Made by a program: the position numbers and the translations under genes. From Novosphingobium sp. (GTDB lineage Bacteria > Pseudomonadota > Alphaproteobacteria > Sphingomonadales > Sphingomonadaceae), in NCBI RefSeq assembly GCF_020852455.1, contig NZ_JADZAT010000015.1, forward strand, positions 124,001 to 188,000: a stretch of 64,000 nucleotides of DNA, in the 5' to 3' direction. Under the pieces are notes generated by a model. It did not search any database and had not been told where the DNA came from. It was given only the letters and a program-made list of their open reading frames with translations. Shown here one piece after another: positions 1 to 7,979 of this stretch; position 1 is the stretch's first letter, and every line of letters begins with the position of its first letter.

Positions 1-968
1 TGCTCGCCAATCTGGCAGCGGGCGGGCCGGTCGAAAAGGCGCTGGGCCTGTCGCTGTTCGCATCGACCATCTACATCCTGATCGCCGGCGTGGTGATCGC
101 TTCGGTCACCGGTTACATGGCCGGACTGATCGGGGCGTCGAACAGCCCGGTTTCGGGGGTGGGGATCCTGTCGGTGCTGGGGATCTCGCTGTTGCTGGTG
201 GGTCTGTTCGGACGCGGGCTTTCGCCGCAGGATACCCAGGCGCTGGTGGCCTTCGCACTGTTCGTCACCGCGATCATCTTTGGCGTGGCCACGATTGCCA
301 ATGACAACCTGCAGGATCTCAAAACCGGCCAGCTGGTGGGCGCGACGCCCTGGCGTCAGCAGGTTGCCCTGGTGTTGGGGGTCATCTTTGGCGGGCTGGT
401 GATCCCGCCAATCCTGACTATGCTCAACGACACTTTCGGGTTCCAGGGTGCGCCGGGGGCCGGGCCCAATGCGCTGGGCGCGCCGCAGGCCGCGCTGATC
501 AGCACGATTGCCAAGGGCGTGCTGGGCGGGGACCTCAACTGGAACCTGATCGGGCTTGGCGCGCTGGTCGGGGTGGCGGCGATCGTGATCGACGAAACGC
601 TCAAGCGCACGGGCAAGGGTTCGCTGCCGCCGCTGGCGGTGGGCATGGGCATGTACCTGCCAACCGATTCGACCGGTTTCGTGGTGATCGGCGCGGTGCT
701 GGGCTGGCTCTACAATCGCTGGGCTGTGCGCCAGGCCGATCCGGCCTTTGCCGAACGGATGGGCGTGCTGACCGCCACCGGGCTGATTGTGGGCGACGGG
801 CTGTTCAACGTGGCCTATTCGGTGGTGGTCAGCGCCACCGACAATCCCGATGCGCTGGCCGTGTTCGGGGCCAATCCCTGGGCGGTGCCGGTGGGTGTGG
901 CGCTGTTCGGCGGCCTGACCGCCTGGGCCTATGCCCGGATGCGTAACGACGCGTCACGCGTTCGGTAA
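1..968 (+). CDS. OPT family oligopeptide transporter, C-terminal part (5' end outside window)
   Basis: This frame is open from the first full codon at position 3 to the stop at 966-968, giving 321 visible residues. The real start lies upstream of the window. The protein is almost entirely hydrophobic with many membrane segments. It contains the stretch GLIGASNSPVSGVGI, which is characteristic of the OPT (oligopeptide/metal-chelate transporter) family. OPT proteins usually have 600-700 residues, so about the last half is present. The family imports small peptides or metal chelates across the inner membrane; the substrate cannot be told from sequence. A perfect long palindrome follows the stop. 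The family call is firm, the substrate is unknown. Confidence 0.9.
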   Translation, partial: LANLAAGGPVEKALGLSLFASTIYILIAGVVIASVTGYMAGLIGASNSPVSGVGILSVLGISLLLVGLFGRGLSPQDTQALVAFALFVTAIIFGVATIANDNLQDLKTGQLVGATPWRQQVALVLGVIFGGLVIPPILTMLNDTFGFQGAPGAGPNALGAPQAALISTIAKGVLGGDLNWNLIGLGALVGVAAIVIDETLKRTGKGSLPPLAVGMGMYLPTDSTGFVVIGAVLGWLYNRWAVRQADPAFAERMGVLTATGLIVGDGLFNVAYSVVVSATDNPDALAVFGANPWAVPVGVALFGGLTAWAYARMRNDASRVR

Positions 969-993
969 GTGCGGCCAGGCCATCCGGCCTGTC

Positions 994-1084
994 CTTGCAA
1001 CACCGGCCCGCTCCCCCGGCCCGACCACCCCAAGGGTACCATGTCACGGGTGGTCGGGCCGGGGGAGCGGGCCGGTGTTGCAAG
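994..1084. repeat. Palindromic intergenic repeat, GGGTACC-core family, copy 1
   Basis: The 37-base arms 994-1030 and 1048-1084 are exact reverse complements. They are separated by a 17-base loop that contains GGGTACC. A second, diverged copy lies at 3039-3164 with the same outer motif (ACCGGCCCGCTCCC) and the same CCACCC...GGGTACCAT...GGGTGG core. Copy 1 lies after the OPT gene, where it could also serve as a bidirectional terminator or mRNA stabiliser, although no T-run follows. Confidence 0.85.
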
Positions 1085-1121
1085 CTGATCGCGGATGCGA
1101 TCAGCGCACCCAACACGGACT

Positions 1122-1481
1122 TTAGCTGTTGTTGACCACCCGGCGCACGCAGCGCAGCTGGCTGTCCTGACCATCGCTGCCCAGCTTGCGCAGAAAGTTG
1201 CCGCTGATCAGGTGGAACTTCTGGCCGTTCTTCGGCCCGCTGGTGAAAGTCAGCCGGTCACCGGTCAGCAGGTAGGACCCGCGGCCCGACGCAGTGCGAT
1301 AGGTGTTGGCGTTGACCACTGCGAAATCCTCGGCCTGCACCCTCAGGCCGACCGCGCCGGTCGCGTCACCTGGCATTTCGCACAGGAAATTGCCGGGCGG
1401 GATCTGCCCGATCGGGCCGCCGGGCACGGCAGCAGCGGGGGCGGCAAGGGCCAGAAGCAGGATGGCGGCGTGCTTGGTCAT
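1122..1481 (-). CDS. Small secreted protein of unknown function
   Basis: The 119-residue product begins with a clear Sec signal peptide (MTKHAAILLLALAAPAAA, then VPGG), so it should be exported to the periplasm. The mature part is about 100 residues and has two cysteines (in NFLCEM and LRCVRRV) that could form a disulfide. No domain is recognised. It is transcribed divergently from efp with about 130 bases between the two starts, and proteins in this neighbourhood are sometimes mislabelled 'elongation factor P' for that reason; it has no EF-P similarity. A purine-rich AGGCAGG stretch sits just upstream of the ATG. The gene is probably real, but its function is unknown. Confidence 0.75.
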   Translation of the reverse strand: MTKHAAILLLALAAPAAAVPGGPIGQIPPGNFLCEMPGDATGAVGLRVQAEDFAVVNANTYRTASGRGSYLLTGDRLTFTSGPKNGQKFHLISGNFLRKLGSDGQDSQLRCVRRVVNNS

Positions 1482-1611
1482 GCCTGCCTCCTAAGCGCAG
1501 CGCGGCTTAGCGGCAAGTGAACGGCTTGCCCGAAAGCGCATCACAGGCTAAGGGCGCGAACCTTCCGGGGCTGCGCTCCCGGGATCTTTCTCATTCTTGA
1601 AGGCAGGCATC

Positions 1612-2178
1612 ATGGCCAAGATCAGCGGCGTGGACATCCGTCCCGGCAACATCATCGAATACGAAAAGGGCATCTGGAAGGTCGCCAAGACCCAGCATAC
1701 CCAGCCCGGCAAGGGCGGGGCCTTCATGCAGGTCGAGATGAAGAACCTGATCGACGGCCGCAAGACCAACGTGCGCTTCCGCAGCCAGGATACGGTCGAA
1801 AAGGTCCGGCTCGACACCAAGGACTTCCAGTTCCTCTATGTCGATGGTGACAACCTGATCTTCATGGATGTCGAAACCTACGAACAGATCCAGCTGCCGA
1901 CCGACCTGCTGGGCGGGGCCGACGCCTTCCTGCAGGACGGGATGACCGTGCTGCTTGAAATGTATGACGAGCGTCCGATCTCGGTCCAGCTGCCTGAACA
2001 GGTCGAAGCCACGATCGTCGAAGCCGACGCCGTGGTGAAGGGCCAGACCGCTTCGTCAAGCTACAAGCCGGCGATCCTCGACAACGGCGTGCGCGTGATG
2101 GTGCCGCCGCACATCGAAAGCGGCACCCGGATCGTGGTTGACGTGTACGAACGCACTTACGTCCGCAAGGCGGACTGA
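1612..2178 (+). CDS. efp: Translation elongation factor P
   Basis: EF-P binds the ribosome between the P and E sites and relieves stalling at consecutive prolines. The 188-residue protein has the KOW-like N-terminal domain and two OB-fold domains typical of the family, at the usual length. The lysine modified in many bacteria is K34 in the loop PGKGGAF, so an EpmA-type beta-lysylation would be possible, but no epmA or epmB is in the window. An ATG 15 bases upstream (1597) would add MKAGI. The start at 1612 (MAKISGVDI) is preferred because it matches family length and has AGGCAGG in front. suhB follows after 10 bases, so the two are probably co-transcribed. Confidence 0.97.
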   Translation: MAKISGVDIRPGNIIEYEKGIWKVAKTQHTQPGKGGAFMQVEMKNLIDGRKTNVRFRSQDTVEKVRLDTKDFQFLYVDGDNLIFMDVETYEQIQLPTDLLGGADAFLQDGMTVLLEMYDERPISVQLPEQVEATIVEADAVVKGQTASSSYKPAILDNGVRVMVPPHIESGTRIVVDVYERTYVRKAD

Positions 2179-2188
2179 GGACCAGACC

Positions 2189-3010
2189 ATGGCAGTGATT
2201 TCCGGCCTCATCCGCGTGATGGAAAAGGCCGCCCGCAAGGCGGGTGGCCGCCTGCGGCGCGATTTCGGCGAGGTCGAGCACCTCCAGGTCAGCCGCAAGG
2301 GGCCGGCCGACTTCGTTTCGAAGGCCGACCAGCGCGCCGAACGGATCATCTGGGACGAGCTGCGCGCGGCCCGGCCCGACTGGGGCTTCCTGATGGAAGA
2401 GGGCGGCGAGATTGCCGGGGCCGAAGGCAAGCCGCGCTTCATCGTCGATCCGCTCGACGGGACCAGCAACTTCCTGCACGGTATCCCGCACTTCGCGGTC
2501 TCGATCGCGGTGCAGGAACCCAGGCTCGACGGTTCGGGCTGGGGCGATGTGACCGCAGCGGTGATCTATCAGCCGATCCTCGATGAAACCTACTGGGCCG
2601 AAAAGAGCCGCGGCGCCTGGCTGCATGACGGGCGGCTGCGGGTTTCGGCGCGGCGGCACCTCGATGAAAGCCTGATCGCCACCGGCATTCCCTTTGCCGG
2701 GCGTGGTGACAGCGTGGAATGGATGAAGATCTATGCCGCGCTGGCGCCGCAGGTGGCCGGCATCCGCCGCTTTGGCGCAGCCAGCCTCGATCTCGCCTGG
2801 GTGGCGGCGGGCCGTTACGAAGGCTTCTGGGAAAGCGGCCTGGCGCCGTGGGACACTGCAGCGGGTTGCCTGCTGGTGCGCGAAGCCGGCGGCTTCGTGT
2901 CCGACTGGCGCGGCGTCTCGCAGCCGATCTGCGACAAGCAGGTGCTGGCCGGAAACGATGCCTTGCATTCGAAGCTGCACAAGATATTGGCGAACACGCT
3001 CAAGGCGTGA
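2189..3010 (+). CDS. suhB: Inositol-1-monophosphatase (SuhB)
   Basis: This 273-residue enzyme belongs to the Mg-dependent, lithium-sensitive inositol monophosphatase family, which dephosphorylates inositol phosphates and, as SuhB, also takes part in transcription antitermination. The metal-binding residues are visible: the glutamates at 70-71 (LMEEGG), the motif DPLDGTSN at 87-94 and WDTAAG at 221-226. The start at 2189 has an AGGA Shine-Dalgarno 8 bases upstream; a longer frame starting inside efp is not needed. The gene sits 10 bases after efp and is followed by a palindromic repeat and a tRNA gene, so the transcription unit is probably efp-suhB. Confidence 0.95.
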   Translation: MAVISGLIRVMEKAARKAGGRLRRDFGEVEHLQVSRKGPADFVSKADQRAERIIWDELRAARPDWGFLMEEGGEIAGAEGKPRFIVDPLDGTSNFLHGIPHFAVSIAVQEPRLDGSGWGDVTAAVIYQPILDETYWAEKSRGAWLHDGRLRVSARRHLDESLIATGIPFAGRGDSVEWMKIYAALAPQVAGIRRFGAASLDLAWVAAGRYEGFWESGLAPWDTAAGCLLVREAGGFVSDWRGVSQPICDKQVLAGNDALHSKLHKILANTLKA

Positions 3011-3038
3011 GCGCTTTGGTGATCGCCTGACGGCGAAG

Positions 3039-3164
3039 GCATCACCGGCCCGCTCCCCCAGCCCGACCACCCATAGGGTACCATAAGCGGGTGGACGGGG
3101 TGCCCCGACAAAACGTCCCCCGGACGTTTTGCGCGCTCGGTGCACGGGAGCGGGCCGGTGATGC
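3039..3164. repeat. Palindromic intergenic repeat, GGGTACC-core family, copy 2 (compound)
   Basis: The outer arms 3039-3057 and 3146-3164 are exact 19-base reverse complements. Inside are two further hairpins. One is CCACCC...GGGTGG around GGGTACCAT (3067-3094), shared with the copy at 994-1084. The other is AAAACGTCC / GGACGTTTT at 3110-3118 and 3122-3130, absent from copy 1. The second hairpin therefore looks like an insertion into, or a recombined arm of, the basic element. It lies between suhB and tRNA-Leu. Confidence 0.8.
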
Positions 3165-3202
3165 AAGCCATCGACGGATGTCGAAGGCGAACTGACAAAG
3201 AT

Positions 3203-3286
3203 GCCCCTGTGGCGGAATGGTAGACGCGCTCGACTCAAAATCGAGTTTCGCAAGAAGTGTCCGTTCGAGTCGGACCAGGGGCACCA
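3203..3286 (+). tRNA. tRNA-Leu (anticodon CAA)
   Basis: A cloverleaf can be drawn. The acceptor is GCCCCTG paired with CAGGGGC. The D arm carries GGTAGA. The anticodon stem CTCGA/TCGAG encloses the loop CTCAAAA (anticodon CAA). The long variable arm expected of class II tRNA-Leu is present, and the T arm is GTCCG-TTCGAGT-CGGAC. The discriminator A is followed by an encoded CCA at 3284-3286. Confidence 0.96.
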
Positions 3287-3321
3287 TTGCCGGATTTGAA
3301 ATGGCGGATTAGGCTGGTCGC

Positions 3322-4641
3322 ATGACCAGAACCCTCATCGCCGCCGCCGCGCTGCTCGCGCTTGCTTCCTCGCCCGCCCAGGCCGATCCGGTGAACGACA
3401 AGATCGCCGCCGACCTGCCCGGACTGATGACGATCTATCGCGATCTGCACCAGAACCCTGAACTGTCGCAGCAGGAATTCCGCTCGGCCAAGATCCTGGC
3501 TGCCGAAGCGCGCAAGGCCGGGTTCGAAGTGACCGAAGGCGTCTTTGGCACCGGCGTGGTCGCGGTCCTGAAGAACGGGCCGGGGCCGGTGGTGATGATC
3601 CGCGCCGATATGGACGCGCTGCCGGTGGAAGAGCAGACCGGGCTGGCCTTCGCGTCGAAGGCGCGCGGCAAGTCGCAGGCCGGAACCGACAGCGGGATCA
3701 TGCACGCCTGCGGGCACGATACCCACATGACCACCTGGATCGCCACGGCCCGGCTGATGGCGGCCAATCGCGGCAGCTGGTCGGGCACGCTGGTGATGAT
3801 CGGGCAGCCGGCCGAAGAAACCATCGGCGGCGCATCGGGCATGGTTCGCGAAGGGCTGATGACCCGCTTTCCCAAGCCCGACTATGTGCTGGCGATCCAC
3901 GATTCGGCCGATCTGCCCTCGGGCGCGATCGGGGTGAAGTCGGGCTTCGTCCTGGCCAATGTTGATAGCGTCGATATCACCGTGAAGGGGCTGGGCGGGC
4001 ACGGGGCCTATCCCTATACCACCAAGGACCCGATCGTGCTGGCCAGCGCGATCGTGATGCGCCTTCAGACCATCGTCAGCCGTGAGAACAATCCGCTCAA
4101 TCCCGCAGTCATCACCGTTGGCAGCATTCATGGCGGATCGAAGCACAACATCATCCCCGATGAGGTAAAGCTGCAGCTGACCGTGCGGTCCTATTCCGAC
4201 GGTTCGCGCAAGCTGCTGCTCGATGGGATCAAGCGCATTGCCCAGGCCGAAGCCGAAGCTTCGGGGCTGCCGGCCGACCGCATGCCGGTGATCAAGGTTG
4301 AGGAGCCGGGCGGCCGCGCGACCTGGAACACGCCCGAACTGGCCGAACGCGCACGCAAGGTTCTGGGCGCGCGGCTGGGGGCAGGGCGCGTGCTCGACCC
4401 GCCGCCCTCGATGGCTTCGGAAGATTTTGGCGATCTGGCCCGCGGGGCCGGGCCGGGCACGCAGTCGCTGATCATGTGGGTTGGCGGACGGCCCAAGGAG
4501 CAGCTCGACGCCGCCGCGCGCGATGGCAAGCAGTTGCCGGGTCTGCACAGCCCGTTCTGGGCGCCCGAAGCCGACAAGGTGATCGCTGCCGGGTCCGAAG
4601 CGCTGAGCGTTCTGGCGATGGATCTGATGGCGCGGCGCTGA
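3322..4641 (+). CDS. Exported M20-family amidohydrolase / peptidase
   Basis: This 439-residue protein starts with a signal peptide (cleavage near SSPAQA-DP, residue 21), so it acts in the periplasm. The rest is an M20/IAA-amino-acid hydrolase type metallopeptidase. Metal and catalytic signatures are RADMDALPVEE (94-104), MHACGHDTHM (with C130 and H132, the Cys typical of the aminoacylase/HipO subgroup), QPAEE at 162-166 and a late histidine in GLHSPFW. Such enzymes hydrolyse N-acyl amino acids or related amides; the substrate is not predictable. It begins 35 bases after tRNA-Leu and stands alone. Confidence 0.9.
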   Translation: MTRTLIAAAALLALASSPAQADPVNDKIAADLPGLMTIYRDLHQNPELSQQEFRSAKILAAEARKAGFEVTEGVFGTGVVAVLKNGPGPVVMIRADMDALPVEEQTGLAFASKARGKSQAGTDSGIMHACGHDTHMTTWIATARLMAANRGSWSGTLVMIGQPAEETIGGASGMVREGLMTRFPKPDYVLAIHDSADLPSGAIGVKSGFVLANVDSVDITVKGLGGHGAYPYTTKDPIVLASAIVMRLQTIVSRENNPLNPAVITVGSIHGGSKHNIIPDEVKLQLTVRSYSDGSRKLLLDGIKRIAQAEAEASGLPADRMPVIKVEEPGGRATWNTPELAERARKVLGARLGAGRVLDPPPSMASEDFGDLARGAGPGTQSLIMWVGGRPKEQLDAAARDGKQLPGLHSPFWAPEADKVIAAGSEALSVLAMDLMARR

Positions 4642-4650
4642 TCGAACGGA

Positions 4651-4669
4651 GTTGCGATCCATTCGCAAC
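4651..4669. promoter_or_regulatory. Palindrome resembling a Fur-type operator upstream of the rubrerythrin operon
   Basis: GTTGCG (4651-4656) and CGCAAC (4664-4669) are exact inverted repeats with a 7-base AT-richer spacer. The form TTGCGAT...ATTCGCAA is like Fur-family boxes of alphaproteobacteria. It lies about 110 bases before the rubrerythrin start and just after the M20 gene. This is inference from pattern only; it could also be part of a terminator for the M20 gene. Confidence 0.35.
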
Positions 4670-4778
4670 AATTTGATCGCTTTTGCCGATTACTGAATGG
4701 GGAAATTCCGGGTGGCCTTGGCGGCGGTCCGGGCGCAAGAAAGCATGGTCAGTTTCCACCCATTCATGGAGAGAGATC

Positions 4779-5204
4779 ATGGGACTCAAGGGTTCGAAGA
4801 CCGAAGAAAACCTCAAGGCCGCCTTTGCCGGTGAAAGCCAGGCCAACCGCCGTTACCTCTACTTCGCCCAGAAGGCCGATATCGAAGGTCACAACGACGT
4901 TGCCGCCGTGTTCCGCTCGACCGCGGAAGGCGAAACCGGCCACGCCCACGGGCACCTCGAATACCTCGAAGAATGCGGTGATCCGGCCACCGGTGAACCG
5001 ATCGGCGATACCGTTGCCAACCTGAAAGCTTCGATCGCGGGTGAAACCCACGAATACACCGATATGTACCCCGGCATGGCCAAGACCGCGCGCGACGAAG
5101 GTTTTGACGAGATTGCCGACTGGTTCGAAACCCTGGCCAAGGCTGAAAAGAGCCACGCCGGCAAGTTCCAGAAGACCCTCGACGGCCTGCTGGCCGAAGC
5201 CTGA
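4779..5204 (+). CDS. Rubrerythrin-family diiron protein (no rubredoxin domain)
   Basis: This 141-residue four-helix ferritin-like protein has a complete set of diiron ligands: E19, E52-x-x-H55, E89, E92 and E123-x-x-H126. It lacks the C-terminal rubredoxin domain found in classical rubrerythrins, so it needs another electron donor. Members of the family reduce peroxide or act in iron handling. The start at 4779 (MGLKGSK) has a strong GGAGAG ribosome site; the frame extends further upstream but without similarity. The next two genes, a two-cluster Fe-S protein and a DUF3501 protein, form a recurrent partner set with this type of rubrerythrin. The Fe-S protein is a plausible electron donor (inference). 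Confidence 0.93.
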   Translation: MGLKGSKTEENLKAAFAGESQANRRYLYFAQKADIEGHNDVAAVFRSTAEGETGHAHGHLEYLEECGDPATGEPIGDTVANLKASIAGETHEYTDMYPGMAKTARDEGFDEIADWFETLAKAEKSHAGKFQKTLDGLLAEA

Positions 5205-5242
5205 GCCCCCCGCCCCCTCGTCCACCCGGCGAGGGGTACCCG

Positions 5243-5284
5243 CGAAGCAATCCAGTGGTGATGCAACCGCCCTGGATTGCTTCG
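5243..5284. repeat. Inverted repeat downstream of rubrerythrin
   Basis: CGAAGCAATCCAG (5243-5255) and CTGGATTGCTTCG (5272-5284) are exact 13-base inverted repeats with a 16-base loop. Just before them (5222-5240) is CACCCGGCGAGGGGTACCC, which recalls the GGGTACC core of the repeats at 994 and 3039. No T-run follows, so it is more likely an mRNA hairpin or repeat relic within the operon than a terminator. Confidence 0.6.
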
Positions 5285-5319
5285 TATCCCATCCTTCAAG
5301 CCAATTTCAGGGGGCACGC

Positions 5320-6645
5320 ATGGAAGGCAGCCTCGAAGCGCCCGTGCGCCACGCGATTCCGTGGCAGGACGAAGCCTGGTATGACGAAGCCGCGCTCGAT
5401 GCAGAGCTGCGCCGCGTCTATGACATCTGCCACGGCTGCCGCCGCTGCTTCAACCTGTGCGACAGCTTTCCGATCCTGTTCGATTCGATCGACGAGGCCC
5501 CCAATGAGGAAGTCGATGACCTGACGCCGGTCCAGTTGGCCAAGGTCGTCGATGCCTGCACGCTGTGCGACATGTGCTTCATGACGAAGTGCCCCTATGT
5601 GCCGCCGCACAGCTTCGATCTGGATTTCCCGCACCTGATGCTGCGGGCCCGCGCGGTGAAGCACCGCAAGGGCGAAACCCCGTTCATGGACAAGCAGCTG
5701 GCCGAAATGGACCGCAACGGGCGGCTTGGCACCATGGCCGCCGGGCTCGCCAACTGGGCCACGGGTGAAGGCAATGGCCTGACCCGTCCGGTGATCGAAA
5801 AGGTCACCGGGATCGACCGGCGCGCGCATCTGCCGCCGTTCATGGACGTTTCGCTGACCCGCCAGGCACCCGGGCTGATCCCCGGTCCCAATCCCGATGG
5901 CCCAGCCTTTGGCCGGAAGGTCGCGATTTATGCCGGTTGCCATGACGAATTCAACGATGGCGGACCCGGCATTGCCCTGATCAAGGTGCTGGCGCACAAC
6001 GGCGTGCAGGTTCGGATCGAGCATCCTGACTGCTGCGGCATGCCCAAGTTCGAAAATGGCGACCTGCCTGCCGTGGCCAGCGCCGCGCAGCGGATTTCGG
6101 CGCATTTCGTGCCGCTGATCGAGCAGGGCTGGGACATTGTTCCGCTGACCACCAGCTGCGCGCTGATGCTCAAGTTCGAATGGCCACTGATCGAGCCGGG
6201 CAATGAACTGGTCAAGCAGCTCAGCCACCACACTTTTGACGTGTCGGAATATGTTGTCGGCCTGGCAAAAGAGACCGGGCTGGCCCCGATCGAACCGATG
6301 GCGCAATCGATCGCAGTCCATTTCGCCTGCCATGCCCGGGCCCAGAACATGGGGCCCAAGGCGATGGAAATGCTCCGCCTGATCCCTGAAGCCAGGCCTG
6401 CGCTGACCGAACGGTGTAGCGGACACGGCGGCAAGTGGGGTATTTTCAAGGACAATTTTGATCGCGCGGTCAAGGTCGGCAAGCCGGCCGCGCGCAACCT
6501 GATGAAGGACCAGCCCGATCTGGTGGTGTCCGAATGCCCGCTCGCCGGGCCGCACCTCAAGCAAGTGATCGCCGCCAATGGCGCGACCCCGCCGGCGCGG
6601 ATCGGACACCCGATCGAAGTGCTGGCCAAGGCCTATGGACTGTAA
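5320..6645 (+). CDS. Heterodisulfide reductase-related (Fe-S)-binding protein, GlpC/HdrD-like
   Basis: This 441-residue protein has two N-terminal cluster motifs, C37-x2-C40-x2-C43-x3-C47 and C80-x2-C83-x2-C86-x4-C91-P, each fit for a [4Fe-4S] cluster. Two C-terminal CCG-type regions follow ([13 protein letters not shown] and [10 protein letters not shown]). The architecture is that of GlpC and heterodisulfide reductase D subunits, which pass electrons to a partner enzyme. The start at 5320 has AGGGGG upstream; the open frame runs back into the rubrerythrin gene, but that part has no coding similarity. It lies between a rubredoxin-less rubrerythrin and a DUF3501 gene 5 bases downstream, so the three are probably one redox unit. 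Confidence 0.92.
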   Translation: MEGSLEAPVRHAIPWQDEAWYDEAALDAELRRVYDICHGCRRCFNLCDSFPILFDSIDEAPNEEVDDLTPVQLAKVVDACTLCDMCFMTKCPYVPPHSFDLDFPHLMLRARAVKHRKGETPFMDKQLAEMDRNGRLGTMAAGLANWATGEGNGLTRPVIEKVTGIDRRAHLPPFMDVSLTRQAPGLIPGPNPDGPAFGRKVAIYAGCHDEFNDGGPGIALIKVLAHNGVQVRIEHPDCCGMPKFENGDLPAVASAAQRISAHFVPLIEQGWDIVPLTTSCALMLKFEWPLIEPGNELVKQLSHHTFDVSEYVVGLAKETGLAPIEPMAQSIAVHFACHARAQNMGPKAMEMLRLIPEARPALTERCSGHGGKWGIFKDNFDRAVKVGKPAARNLMKDQPDLVVSECPLAGPHLKQVIAANGATPPARIGHPIEVLAKAYGL

Positions 6646-6650
6646 CACCG

Positions 6651-7247
6651 ATGCCCCGCAGCACGCACACCATCACTCCTGACGACATCCTGCCGCTCGA
6701 CCAGTACGAATTGATCCGCTCCGACAAGAAGGCCGAGGCGCTGGCGCGCAAGAAGTTCACCCGGCTGGCGGTTGGCCCCCACGCCACGGTGCTGTTCGAG
6801 AACTGGGATTCGATGTGGTTGCAGATCCACGAGATGCTGCGGATCGAGAAGGGCGGGGCCGAGCAGCTGGTCGATGAGCTGGCGGCCTATGATCCGATGG
6901 TGCCCAAGGGCAGCGAGCTGACCTGCACGCTATTGTTCGAGGTTGAGGATCCGGTGCGCCGCGACCTGTTCCTGCGGACGATCGGCGGGATCGAGCAGCA
7001 TGTCTCGATCCGGCTGGGCAATCATGTGGTCCCGGCGCGGCCAGAGGGCGATACCGAGCGGACCCGGGCTAGCGACAACAAGGCAAGTGCCGTGCATTTC
7101 CTGCATTTCGACTTCTCGGCAGCTGCGATCGCCGAATGGAAGTCCGGTGCCGGCACGGTGATGCTGGTGATCGACCATCCCAATTATGGCCACGCCGCAC
7201 TGATTGGCGCGGATGCGCGCGAGTTCCTGGGCCGCGAGTGCTTCTGA
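6651..7247 (+). CDS. DUF3501 family protein
   Basis: The 198-residue product matches the DUF3501 family in content (ITPDDILPLDQYE near the N-terminus; LFENWDSMWLQIHEML; a late HPNYGH). No signal peptide, membrane segment or cysteine cluster is seen, so it is a soluble cytoplasmic protein. Family members are found next to rubrerythrin and an HdrD-like protein, exactly as here. The start at 6651 is 5 bases after the previous stop, showing tight coupling. The biochemical role is unknown; an accessory or substrate-binding subunit of the redox module is a reasonable guess. Confidence 0.88.
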   Translation: MPRSTHTITPDDILPLDQYELIRSDKKAEALARKKFTRLAVGPHATVLFENWDSMWLQIHEMLRIEKGGAEQLVDELAAYDPMVPKGSELTCTLLFEVEDPVRRDLFLRTIGGIEQHVSIRLGNHVVPARPEGDTERTRASDNKASAVHFLHFDFSAAAIAEWKSGAGTVMLVIDHPNYGHAALIGADAREFLGRECF

Positions 7248-7250
7248 GCA

Positions 7251-7796
7251 TCATTCGACAGCGCTTGAGCTGCCGCCCGTGCGCTGGCGCGAGCGCTGCT
7301 TGATCGCTTCGATCTGGGTCGCATCGGGCATGAAGACTTCGTCGGAATAGGCCTTCTTCTTTTTGCTCTTGCCGCGCTGTTCGGGCACCACATCTTCGAT
7401 GTCCATGCCGCGCACGGTCAGCGTGGCGCCGGCGCGCTGCTCCAGTTGCGGAACCCCGCGCGGCCCCTGGCGCGGGCCCGAAACTTCGGGCGCAGGCCTG
7501 GCACTGCGTTTCCAGCCGCCCCCGCCGCCGCCTTCTCCGCCTTCGTCTGATCCGAAGCCGGTGCCGCGATCGGCTTCGCGAACCTTCAGCGACGAGGCCA
7601 GCTTCTTGGCCCCGAACTTCTCGGCTTCCTTGGCGATCAGCTGGTTCTTGGCCTGGGCCGCTTCAAGCTGAGCCTCGGCACCCCAGTCTTCGTCGCTGGC
7701 AAAGATCGCCAGCAGAATGGTCAGCACCACTGTCACAGCAGCGAAGTGCTTCAGCAGCTTTGGTGAAATCGCAAGGGTGGGGGCAGCGCGGCGCAT
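7251..7796 (-). CDS. Single-pass membrane protein with low-complexity charged tail, unknown function
   Basis: The 181-residue product has a basic N-terminus, one membrane helix at about 18-34 (FAAVTVVLTILLAIFA), then an Ala/Glu-rich helical part, a run of six glycines, and a lysine-rich stretch (RGKSKKKKAY). The topology would place the tail in the periplasm. No domain is recognised. The gene is convergent with the DUF3501 gene (4-base gap), and its start lies about 165 bases from the end of aceA. Codon pattern and GC content resemble the neighbours, so it is probably a real lineage-specific gene. Confidence 0.7.
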   Translation of the reverse strand: MRRAAPTLAISPKLLKHFAAVTVVLTILLAIFASDEDWGAEAQLEAAQAKNQLIAKEAEKFGAKKLASSLKVREADRGTGFGSDEGGEGGGGGGWKRSARPAPEVSGPRQGPRGVPQLEQRAGATLTVRGMDIEDVVPEQRGKSKKKKAYSDEVFMPDATQIEAIKQRSRQRTGGSSSAVE

Positions 7797-7858
7797 GGGG
7801 TGCTTCCTAGCGCGCGAAGGTTAACCGCCCCGTTTTAGCTTATGGTTATGAAAACATT

Positions 7859-7897
7859 GACGGCCGCCGGGATGAAAGGGGCACCCCGACGGCCGTC
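7859..7897 (-). terminator. Probable terminator hairpin downstream of aceA
   Basis: GACGGCCG (7859-7866) and CGGCCGTC (7890-7897) are exact inverted repeats, extended inward by an imperfect CCGGG/CCCCG pair. The hairpin lies 65 bases after the aceA stop on the minus strand and is followed there by AATGTTTT, a weak T-stretch. It could end aceA transcription. Confidence 0.5.
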
Positions 7898-7930
7898 GTT
7901 TCTCCTCCCCAGGAGATTGTGGCAGCGTGA

Positions 7931-7979
7931 TTACGCCGCGAACTGATTCCTGCCTGCGGCTTTATGCCGCAAACTGGTT
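7931..7979 (-). repeat. Short direct repeat of the aceA 3' end (NQFAA-stop)
   Basis: The last 18 bases of aceA (7962-7979) reappear just downstream at 7931-7948 with 15 of 18 positions identical. Both copies would translate as NQFAA followed by a stop, and the second copy is outside the gene. This looks like a small tandem duplication or a relic of an older gene end. Confidence 0.6.

Noticed and set aside
1862..3253. Long open frame on the minus strand opposite efp and suhB
   Set aside because: It is antisense to two certain genes; its composition (Arg/Pro/His-rich, no domain) is typical of mirror frames in GC-rich DNA.
3235..4671. 478-codon minus-strand frame opposite the M20 hydrolase gene
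   Set aside because: The plus-strand gene has a signal peptide and catalytic motifs; the antisense frame has no recognisable features and covers a tRNA gene.
5243..5284. Inverted repeat after rubrerythrin as a rho-independent terminator
   Set aside because: A 16-base loop and no T-run follow; the downstream Fe-S gene probably shares the transcript.
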